From assembly GCA_035295745.1 (NCBI GenBank), contig DATGIL010000103.1, forward strand, positions 1 to 29,658: a stretch of 29,658 nt of DNA, in the 5' to 3' direction. The notes beneath the pieces are model-generated. The model saw only the letters and a list, made by a program, of their open reading frames with translations, was not told the origin of the DNA and searched no databases. The position numbers and the translations under genes are program-made. This document shows positions 22,974 to 29,658 of this stretch, piece after piece; positions within the stretch are counted from its first letter, which is position 1; every line of letters starts with the position of its first letter. The stretch is from JAIQFL01 sp035295745. GTDB lineage: Bacteria > Acidobacteriota > Terriglobia > Bryobacterales > Bryobacteraceae.

Positions 22974-24449
22974 GTGTCAGTTCAAGTCCCCGTTCCCGGA
23001 TCTGGCGGCCCCTCGGAGTTTTCCATCCCTAACGAGCCGACCGAACTCACCACACCTCCCGAAGCTCTGAGCCGGCGGTCATTGCTCCTGGCAGGGTCCA
23101 CATTGCTAGGGGCCACGGCGATGTCCTATGCCCGCATCGCTGGTTCGAACGAGCGGATCCAGCTTGGTCATGTCGGTATCGGCAATCGTGGCCGCGAACT
23201 GGCGTCCGTCATCGCCGGACTCAAATCCAGCCAGAACGTCGAAATGATGGCCGTCTGCGATCTGTGGAAGATCAATCGCGAGCGAGCCGCCAAGGCTGCC
23301 ACGGATGAATACGGCCGGCCTCCCGTCTCTTTTCAATACGTGGAGGATCTGCTGGCAACCAAGGAGCTGGATGCGGTGATCATCTCCACCGCCGACTTTC
23401 AGCACGCCCCTCTGCTGCGGATGGCTGCCGAAGCCGGCAAGGACGCCTATTGCGAGAAGCCGATGGCCAACGATCTGGCAGAAGCCAAGGCTGCCCGCGA
23501 GGCGGTTCTCTCCCGCAAGTTAATCGTGCAGATTGGGACCCAGCATCGGAGCGAGCCTTACCAAGCCGCTGTCCGAGACCTTGTGGAAAAAGGCGCAGTC
23601 GGACGCATTAGCAAGGTAGAGATCGTCTGGAATTATCACGGGCCCCGCTGGCGGGGCCGGCCCGAAGTGCGGCAACTCCGTGAAGAAGACACCGACTGGA
23701 GCAAATGGCTGCTGTCCAAACCCTACCGGCCGTTTGATCCGCGCGCCTACTTCGAATTCCGGCTCTATCGCGACTTCTCCAGTGGAATTCCCGATCAATG
23801 GATGAGCCATGCTATCGACATGGTTCACCATGTGACCGGTGACCCGTTCCCGCTCTCGGCGGTGGCTCATGGAGGCGTCTTCGCCTGGCCGGATGGCCGC
23901 GAAAATCCAGACACCTTTCAAGCCCTGCTGGAATATCCGAAGGGATTCCTGGTCAGCTATTCCACCAGTTTCGGCAATGACTCGGACAGTTTCACCCGCA
24001 TCATGGGTGACAAGGGAACTCTCGTCAATATCGGGGGCGAAGGGAGCCAGCGCTGGAAACTGATCGCGGAGAGGGGGACGCACGAATCCAACCCATTCGT
24101 TCGCCGCCCGGAGAAGCTCATCAAGCTCAGCTCAACCGAACGACAGGGGATGTCGTGGTCCCAGAAGCTACTGTCCGGGGCTGTGGAGAAAACCTATGGG
24201 CCTCTGCCCTTCATTTCCGATTCGAACCCGAGCCACATGCGGAATTGGTTGGAGTGTTTGCGGACGCGGAACCAGCCGAACGCTTCCGTGGAGCAGGGGT
24301 TAGCCCAATCGGTGGCAGCGATTATGGCGGTCCGAGCCCAAAGAGAAGGAAAACGACTGTACTGGAATGCGGAAAAGGGGGAAATTGTTGAGCAATCCCC
24401 GGTGAACTCCACGACCGTCTGGGGGGCGCCATCCAAACAGGGAGCTTGA
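22974..24449 (+). CDS. Tat-exported Gfo/Idh/MocA-family oxidoreductase
   Basis: About 491 residues. A twin-arginine signal (LSRRSLLLAGSTLLGATA) is followed by a Rossmann NAD(P)-binding domain starting LGHVGIGNRGRELA, with AVIISTADFQHAPL and the family motif CEKPMANDLAEAK. The C-terminal alpha/beta domain contains GPRWRGRPEVRQ, DQWMSHAIDMVHHVTG and the HMRNWLECLRTRNQPNASVEQG ending typical of exported sugar/inositol dehydrogenase-like members. These act on sugars or polyols with a tightly held cofactor carried across by Tat. GTG 22974 is chosen for its AGGA site seven bases upstream; GTG 22941 is open too but has no ribosome site. It overlaps the next gene (TTGA 24446-24449). Confidence 0.9.
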   Translation: MSVQVPVPGSGGPSEFSIPNEPTELTTPPEALSRRSLLLAGSTLLGATAMSYARIAGSNERIQLGHVGIGNRGRELASVIAGLKSSQNVEMMAVCDLWKINRERAAKAATDEYGRPPVSFQYVEDLLATKELDAVIISTADFQHAPLLRMAAEAGKDAYCEKPMANDLAEAKAAREAVLSRKLIVQIGTQHRSEPYQAAVRDLVEKGAVGRISKVEIVWNYHGPRWRGRPEVRQLREEDTDWSKWLLSKPYRPFDPRAYFEFRLYRDFSSGIPDQWMSHAIDMVHHVTGDPFPLSAVAHGGVFAWPDGRENPDTFQALLEYPKGFLVSYSTSFGNDSDSFTRIMGDKGTLVNIGGEGSQRWKLIAERGTHESNPFVRRPEKLIKLSSTERQGMSWSQKLLSGAVEKTYGPLPFISDSNPSHMRNWLECLRTRNQPNASVEQGLAQSVAAIMAVRAQREGKRLYWNAEKGEIVEQSPVNSTTVWGAPSKQGA

Positions 24450-25120
24450 ACGTCTCGCCTCGCAGGGCCACCCCGGCCTCTGAGGCGTCCGGCGCCCGAA
24501 CCACGATTGCACGCCGACATTTGCCGATCTTATTGACCCTGATGCTGCCGGTAGCCATAGCATCACCCGGATCCGCCCAGCAGTCGCCAGAGCCCATCAC
24601 GCCTTCCGAGCGGTGGTCGGCTTACCTTCACCGCACATATGAACCTGGCCGCCTCGGATTTCTCGCCGCAGACACAGCCGTTGATCTGATGATGCAGAGA
24701 CCGGCCTGTTGGCACGCAGTACCCGAATCTTTTGGACTCCGGTATGCCCGGGCGTTCCAATCCCGGGTTGTCAGAAACACCGCCGAGCTCGGTTTGGGGC
24801 TCGCGACAGGCGAGGATCTACGGTACCACCAGGCAAAGTCGCACGCGATCAAGGGAAGGCTCTGGAACGCTCTGCGCGCTTCGGTAACCGCGCAAATGCC
24901 CGACGGAACTACAGGGCCTGCGTACACGCGGTTCGTGGCTGCCGAACTCGCCAACGTGTCTACCGCGCGATCGATGCGGCACGTCATGCAGCCGGGGTGG
25001 GTCATGCGTTCCTTGGTCTCAACCGCTCTCGACCAGGCACAAACCAATATTCTGAACGAGTTCGGCCCCGATCTGCGACGCATCCCTGTCCGCATCTGGC
25101 ACCGGGTTCGTCCTCAATAG
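24446..25120 (+). CDS. Exported protein of unknown function coupled to the oxidoreductase gene
   Basis: About 224 residues from a TTG start that overlaps the preceding stop. The signal peptide (HLPILLTLMLPVAIASPGSAQ, ending near residue 45) precedes a domain with WSAYLHRTYEPGRLGFLAADTAVDLMMQ, SFGLRYARAFQSRVVRNTAELGLGLATGEDLRYHQA and a C-terminal segment DLRRIPVRIWHRVRPQ. The pattern "R-V-x-RNT-x-ELG...GEDLRYH" is one I recall from unnamed acidobacterial envelope proteins; no function is known to me. The small and polar-faced helices could line a membrane, but no clear TM helix is present. GGGAG ends only one base before the TTG, which is too close for a good ribosome site, so reinitiation after the upstream stop is likely. 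Confidence 0.72.
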   Translation: MNVSPRRATPASEASGARTTIARRHLPILLTLMLPVAIASPGSAQQSPEPITPSERWSAYLHRTYEPGRLGFLAADTAVDLMMQRPACWHAVPESFGLRYARAFQSRVVRNTAELGLGLATGEDLRYHQAKSHAIKGRLWNALRASVTAQMPDGTTGPAYTRFVAAELANVSTARSMRHVMQPGWVMRSLVSTALDQAQTNILNEFGPDLRRIPVRIWHRVRPQ

Positions 25121-25206
25121 GGGGTACGCTCGAGCACGCTTGCCCGATTACGAGCCACGCCGTTCAGCCAGCAATCCACGACCGTTTTTTCTCTTCACCA
25201 GGCCTT

Positions 25207-28200
25207 TTAGAACATCAAGTGCAGAGAAAATTGCAGCGTCCGCGGTCCGCCGAGCGTATGCTGGATGAACCCGAAAGATGACGAGAGGGATCGGATCGTC
25301 GGCACTCCGTTGCTCACGCTGTACTGGCTCGCGCTGTTGCTCGGCACATCGAAGCTCGGGTGGTTGAACAGGTTAAGTGCGTCGGCCTGGAAGCGCACCG
25401 AGAAGCGCTCGTTGATTTTCGTTTCCTTCACCGCCGAGAGATCGAAACGCTCCTGGAACGGGCCGCGGAAGGTGTTGCGGCCGGTCGCGCCGAAGGCCGT
25501 CTCCGCGTTGTCGCAGACCTGAGCGCCGCTTACGGTAGTGCATGGGACACCCATGGTCCCGGCTGGCACCGCGGGCACATAGAACGCCGCCGCATTCAGA
25601 AGCGGTTTGTTCGGATCGATGCCGGTGGTCCCCTGCAGCAGCGCCTGCGAATTCGTCATCCCCGGCTTGATCGGCATCACCGGATCCAGAATCTCCACGA
25701 AATTGGCATAGTAGATGCCGCCCACCGCGCCCGAGAAGTCGTAAGCATCATAGGGCTGGCCGCTCTGGAATACCGTCATGCCATTGAGCGCCCAACCATT
25801 CGTAAATCGTCCCAGCAAGCTGTTGGCGCGCGCTGTGCTCGGTATCTCGTAGTGGTATTGGACTACCGCCACATGCGTTCGGTCATAGCTGGAAGTGGCA
25901 TACGAATTGTGCAGATTGAACGGGTCGTTGCCATTGAAAAACAGTCCGAGGCCGCTTTGCATATCCAGCGTATGCGACCAGGTGTAGGCCGCCGAGATCT
26001 GCAATCCATGGCTCAGGCGCTTACGAATCCCGAATTGCAGCGCGTCATAGTTCGAGACGCCTTCCGCCTTAAAGAATGCCGAATTGTTAGAAAAGCCCAG
26101 GTAAGGAACGCGGATGTCTGTATTGCCGCCATCGTACGTCTTCTCCGTCTCCGTTGGAATCACGTTGAATCCGTAAGACGATGTTTCGCCATTGATCGGC
26201 GATCCTGGCGTCGCGATATTCGGCTGGTTGAAGGGAATCGGCAGAATTTCGTGCTGCCCGTGATTGCCCACGTAGCCCAGCGTGAACAACACGCTGTTCC
26301 ATGGCTGCCACTGCAGGTCGAAGCTCCAGTTTTCGGTGTAGGGCAGAACGTTGGCCGGGTCATAACCGCTGAAGAGGTAGGAGTGGGTCCCGTTGATCAG
26401 TTGCGCACGGTTTGGAACCAGGCCGGTAAACAGGGTCTGCGTGGTCACCACCGGCGGGACGTTCGCGCCGGCGAAGGGCTGCGATAACGTCCCTTGCAAA
26501 GTGCCCGTGATCTGCTGTACAAATGGCGCGGCCACCGTCACTCCGAACGGCCCGTTCACGCCCGCGCCGGCGCCGGGCGACAATTCCGAGTAATACTCGC
26601 CACGATCGTAAAAGATTCCGAAACCGGTCCGGATCACCAAATTCTTCAGTTGCTTCGGGCTCCAGACGACGCCCACTCGCGGCGCGAACCCCCACTGCCT
26701 GCCGTTCAAAGTGGAATCGCTGACGCCTCTGGTGCCTAGCGTCGCGTTATTGCCCGCTACTACGAGCCCTGTGCTGACCACCGTGTCCGTCGCGGAGTTG
26801 TACTGGTAAGTGTCCGGATGGAAATTCGTGAGGCGCCCGTACTTCTCGGTGAGCGGACCATCGTAGTCGTACCGTACCCCTACAGTCACCGTCAGGTTGG
26901 AAGCCAGCCGGATGTTGTCCTGTGCGAATGCGCCAACCTGGTTCACGCGGTAGTAGCGGTTGGTGGGCCCGATGAATAAATTCGTCCCCGAAGGCGTGAC
27001 GTTGCCGGTGATGAGCGCAGTCATGTCCGCGAAGGAAACCGAAGGTGTGTTATTCGTGTTGTTCACGATGTTGAGCTGGATGTGGTCGGCATTGAATCCG
27101 ACGAACACCGTGTGGCGGCCCTTCACCCAGTTCACGTTGGATGAGGCGGTCACCAGGTTTTGATAGAAGCCAGTGTTCGCGAAGTTGCCGCTCGGACCGA
27201 TGCTCAAGCCCTTCTGAAGCGTGGGATCGGATGTTGTAATACTCAGGGCCGGAAACTGCGCAGAGCCGAACGAGTCAATCCCCAGCGAGGTAGCTGTGAA
27301 CGGTTGGGAAGTAGCCGAGTAGTTGTACTGCCGGTTCACGCCTATGCGCTGGTCCCAGGTAAGAGAGGGGGTGAGGATAGTTGTGTTGTCCAACGAGCCC
27401 GTCTGGGTGCCGGCACTCACCGCCTTTGGGAAACCCAGCGTCGAGCCTCCGCCGAAGGGCGCGCTCGATGGAGCAGATTGGTAGATGTATTTCTGCGCCA
27501 GCCGGTCGCGGCTGTTCACGATATAGTCGAGGTCCGCGATTCCCTGATTCGCTACAAAAGATGCAGGCGCCTGCAGGTACACGTCGTAACCAATCTGTTT
27601 CGCCGCCGCGGCGTTTGTGATCTGCGGGGTCGGGATTAAGTAATTGCCGCCAACCTTAGCTTGAAACAACGCCAGTGCCGCCGGATTCACCTGGCTGGGC
27701 GATAGGGTCTTTCCGAAATCGGCCTGCAGCATGTTGACCAGTCCCTGGGCGCTACGATCATCTGTCAGATGGAGAGGCGTCGTCAGCGTCTTACTTCCAT
27801 TGAGCGCGTCGTAGTCCTGAATTCCCTGGTACGAAGCGAAGAAGAAGAGCTTGTTCTTGACGATCGGACCTCCCAGCGTGCCGCCGAATCGGTTGTAGTG
27901 CAGGGCGGGCACCTTGTCGTGCGCCGAAATGGCGGTGCTCGCGTTGCGGAAAAATGGGGCCGCGTTGAAGATCGTGTTCTGCAGATACTCGTAAGCCACA
28001 CCGTGATATTCATTCGTGCCCGAGCGTGTTGTAGCTTCGATGTGCGCGCCGGCCTTGGAGCCCTGCGAAGCGTCGTACATGGCGCTATTGACGCGCAATT
28101 CCTGCAGCGTTTCCACGGGTGGTGTGGCCATCGCCTGGCCGGCGGAATCGTAGGCGGACGTGTTGGTTTGCGTGTCCCCTGCGGCGGCGCTGCTCTGGCC

Positions 28201-28860
28201 CGTGTTCAATGTGAAACGAGATGATTCCACCTGGCTGGTGGTCTTGCCGTTGAAAACGTTGTCGGCACTCACGCCGTTAATCGTAAAGCTGTTGCTGGTG
28301 TCGCGCTGGCCATTCGCCCAGATCGCCTGATTTCCGAATCCGGCATTGCTTCCGGACGTATTCATGAAGTCGGAGCTGAGGCCCGGGCTGAGGATTGCCA
28401 ATTGCGTGAAGCTCCCGGTGCCGAGCGGCGTGTTGTTAATCGCCTGAGCGTCCAGGATATAACCGCTAGTCGTATCCACAGCGTTCACGAGCGGAGTGGC
28501 AGTGACCTCCACTGTGGTGGCCACCGCGCCGACCTCCAGCTTTCCGTTCACCGTAGTCGTTCGGTCGCCCGAGACGAGAATCGAAGTGTGGGTCTCGGTT
28601 TTGAAGCCCTCTTTGCTAAAGGTGACGCTGTAGTGCCCCAGCGGAACATTGGTTACCAGATACGATCCGTTGGCTTGCGTAAGCATCTTCACCTCGAGAT
28701 TCGTATCCAGGTTCTTGACCGCGACAAGGGCGGAAGGCACGGCGCCGCCGGTTGCGTCGGAGACAGAGCCGTTGATTCCACCCAGTGTCTGCTGTGCCGT
28801 TATTAACGACGCCATGGCAAAGATCATCAGCGTAGAAACACAGAGGGGCTTACACGTCAT
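25207..28860 (-). CDS. TonB-dependent Oar-like outer-membrane receptor with carboxypeptidase-regulatory domain
   Basis: About 1217 residues. The signal peptide (MTCKPLCVSTLMIFAMASLITA) is followed by a carboxypeptidase-D regulatory-like beta sandwich (GGINGSVSDATGGAVPSALVAVKN...GDRTTTVNGKLEVGA), a plug-like region (residues about 135-330, ETLQELRVNSAMYDASQGSKAGAHIEATTRSGTNEYHG) and a long beta-barrel with many aromatic-ended strands. It ends in LHLMF, the C-terminal aromatic of outer-membrane barrels. These large receptors are abundant in Solibacter-type genomes and are thought to take up plant- or microbe-derived glycans or other bulky ligands. The substrate here is unknown. ATG 28860 is chosen because it begins the signal peptide and a TATAAT at 28912-28907 would place the transcript start near 28900, excluding the upstream 28905 start. 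Confidence 0.92.
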   Translation of the reverse strand: MTCKPLCVSTLMIFAMASLITAQQTLGGINGSVSDATGGAVPSALVAVKNLDTNLEVKMLTQANGSYLVTNVPLGHYSVTFSKEGFKTETHTSILVSGDRTTTVNGKLEVGAVATTVEVTATPLVNAVDTTSGYILDAQAINNTPLGTGSFTQLAILSPGLSSDFMNTSGSNAGFGNQAIWANGQRDTSNSFTINGVSADNVFNGKTTSQVESSRFTLNTGQSSAAAGDTQTNTSAYDSAGQAMATPPVETLQELRVNSAMYDASQGSKAGAHIEATTRSGTNEYHGVAYEYLQNTIFNAAPFFRNASTAISAHDKVPALHYNRFGGTLGGPIVKNKLFFFASYQGIQDYDALNGSKTLTTPLHLTDDRSAQGLVNMLQADFGKTLSPSQVNPAALALFQAKVGGNYLIPTPQITNAAAAKQIGYDVYLQAPASFVANQGIADLDYIVNSRDRLAQKYIYQSAPSSAPFGGGSTLGFPKAVSAGTQTGSLDNTTILTPSLTWDQRIGVNRQYNYSATSQPFTATSLGIDSFGSAQFPALSITTSDPTLQKGLSIGPSGNFANTGFYQNLVTASSNVNWVKGRHTVFVGFNADHIQLNIVNNTNNTPSVSFADMTALITGNVTPSGTNLFIGPTNRYYRVNQVGAFAQDNIRLASNLTVTVGVRYDYDGPLTEKYGRLTNFHPDTYQYNSATDTVVSTGLVVAGNNATLGTRGVSDSTLNGRQWGFAPRVGVVWSPKQLKNLVIRTGFGIFYDRGEYYSELSPGAGAGVNGPFGVTVAAPFVQQITGTLQGTLSQPFAGANVPPVVTTQTLFTGLVPNRAQLINGTHSYLFSGYDPANVLPYTENWSFDLQWQPWNSVLFTLGYVGNHGQHEILPIPFNQPNIATPGSPINGETSSYGFNVIPTETEKTYDGGNTDIRVPYLGFSNNSAFFKAEGVSNYDALQFGIRKRLSHGLQISAAYTWSHTLDMQSGLGLFFNGNDPFNLHNSYATSSYDRTHVAVVQYHYEIPSTARANSLLGRFTNGWALNGMTVFQSGQPYDAYDFSGAVGGIYYANFVEILDPVMPIKPGMTNSQALLQGTTGIDPNKPLLNAAAFYVPAVPAGTMGVPCTTVSGAQVCDNAETAFGATGRNTFRGPFQERFDLSAVKETKINERFSVRFQADALNLFNHPSFDVPSNSASQYSVSNGVPTIRSLSSSFGFIQHTLGGPRTLQFSLHLMF

Positions 28861-28906
28861 TTGGTTGATTGCAGCCTTTCCAGAGGGATTGTGAGCGTAC
28901 CGCACG

Positions 28907-28912
28907 ATTATA
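28907..28912 (-). promoter_or_regulatory. Perfect -10 box upstream of the TonB receptor gene
   Basis: TATAAT on the minus strand, within an AT-rich stretch, about 47 bases before ATG 28860. The 17-base-spaced -35 position carries ATCGAT, a poor match. TTGCAA lies 22 bases away, too far. The promoter may need an activator or another sigma factor. Confidence 0.4.
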
Positions 28913-29071
28913 AAAAGTGGATATTACGAATCGATTGCAACACGATGAATACTTGATTCAAGGCATGGCCGGCGCAGAGTTGACAAATCTTAATTACCGG
29001 CCTGAATTCCCGTAGTCATCAAATTTTTATGCACCGCTGCTTATACTCCGAGTATCCAAACGAACACCGCT

Positions 29072-29545
29072 ATGAATACACGCAGGACATTTCTGCGCGC
29101 CGGCGCCACGGCGGCGGGGGCCGTGTGGCTCCGCCCACTTTCCAGCGCCGCGCCGGACAGCTCTAAGTTTTACTTTGCCCTGATCGCCGATACACATATC
29201 ATCGATTCCTTCTACAAAGGGCCCGAGAGCAACCCCGAAGACACCGAGTCGATGCTCCACACCACAGACCGGCTCGAATCGGCGCGCACGGGCATCAACG
29301 GTCTCGAGCCGCGCATCGAACAGGTTTTCCTGATCGGCGACTATTTTCACGACTACCCATCGCGCGACATCGACTTTTACTTCAAGAATGAAACCCGAAT
29401 CGACAAGGCGAAAGCACTCACCGACGCTTTTCGCATGCCAGTGCACGTGGGATTCGGAAATCACGATTATTCGGCGCGCGGCATCTCGCGCGAATCGTCG
29501 CACGAACTCTTCCGCCGCGGGTGTGGCTCTCATACTGGACACTGA
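29072..29545 (+). pseudogene. Tat-exported metallophosphoesterase, truncated near the right end of the window
   Basis: It starts MNTRRTFLRAGATAAGA, a twin-arginine signal, followed by the calcineurin-like phosphoesterase motifs LIADTHIID (Asp40, His42), FLIGDYFHD (Asp90) and FGNHDYS (Asn130-His131). Family members continue for another 150 residues or more with two further His motifs that complete the dimetal site. Here the similarity stops at ELFRR (residue 149), and the frame ends eight residues later after GCGSHTGH. The other frames downstream do not restore it. The break at about 29517-29524 is probably an insertion-element boundary or a contig-end artefact. As it stands the protein would lack part of its active site. 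The ATG is placed by the Tat signal; no strong ribosome site is seen. Confidence 0.75.
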
Positions 29546-29658
29546 CACGTCAAGCCGCGCGGACAGGCTTCCGCAGCGGGCGGAGTGTTAGCTCGATGGC
29601 GGGCCCCCATCGATCACTTAAGGCGAGGGATCGGAGCTGTACGATGTGCTGACCCGTC
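29522..29658 (+). mobile_element. Possible left end of an insertion sequence (IS21-like guess)
   Basis: Beyond the break in the phosphoesterase, the sequence begins TGTGGCTCTCATACTGGACA and contains a short direct repeat (GACACtGACAC). After an apparently non-coding leader, a GGAG site precedes a possible GTG start at 29646, which reads VLTR into the window end. A leader with repeated motifs followed by a transposase gene is the layout of IS21-type ends. The evidence is thin, as only 137 bases are visible. Confidence 0.2.

Noticed and set aside
25121..25206. Terminator for the exported protein or the TonB receptor
   Set aside because: A run of six T occurs near 25185, but no GC-rich stem precedes it on either strand.

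Overview
The window looks like a chromosomal piece of a GC-rich soil acidobacterium of the Solibacter/Bryobacter type. This is an inference from gene content: a very long Oar-like TonB receptor with an N-terminal carboxypeptidase-regulatory domain, Tat-exported Gfo/Idh/MocA and metallophosphoesterase proteins, an ECF sigma/FecR pair, many secreted proteins of unknown function, and interspersed palindromic repeats. No tRNA, rRNA, CRISPR array or complete insertion sequence was seen.

Layout. Positions 1-1331 (-) hold the N-terminal two thirds of DnaK behind a near-consensus promoter. Next are a short sirohydrochlorin-chelatase-like gene and a coupled secreted protein (1478-2331, -). A 560-base stretch without an intact gene (2332-2896) carries a degenerate GC-rich tandem repeat. 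At 2897-3604 (-) a calcineurin-like phosphoesterase is cut short and joined to a frameshifted formylglycine-generating-enzyme (FGE/C-lectin fold) C-terminus, a probable relic of a much larger protein. Then come a 69-residue protein, a secreted HEAT-repeat protein (-), a LacI-type regulator (+), and an exported alpha/beta hydrolase whose start lies inside a palindromic repeat.

The centre (7567-17606, possibly to 19341, +) is a tightly packed operon: FhaA-like FHA protein, membrane PP2C phosphatase with an extracytoplasmic beta-helix, membrane Ser/Thr kinase, a single polypeptide joining a SEDS glycosyltransferase (RodA/FtsW) to a class B penicillin-binding protein, a second FhaA-like FHA protein, fumarylacetoacetase, and then a serine beta-lactamase-family hydrolase. 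It parallels the actinobacterial fhaA-fhaB-pstP-rodA-pbpA-pknA-pknB cluster. Here SEDS and PBP are fused, the kinase has no PASTA repeats, and the phosphatase carries a beta-helix. The likely logic is a kinase/phosphatase pair, read by FHA proteins, controlling a one-piece peptidoglycan synthase.

The right third contains a duplicated-domain secreted protein (-) divergent from an ECF sigma/FecR-like pair (+), a subclass B3-like metallo-beta-lactamase-fold protein with the GOB-type Gln substitution (-), a Tat-exported oxidoreductase coupled to an exported protein of unknown function (+), a TonB-dependent Oar-like receptor of about 1217 residues (-), and a Tat-exported metallophosphoesterase (+) that loses its expected sequence near position 29520, perhaps at a mobile-element boundary.
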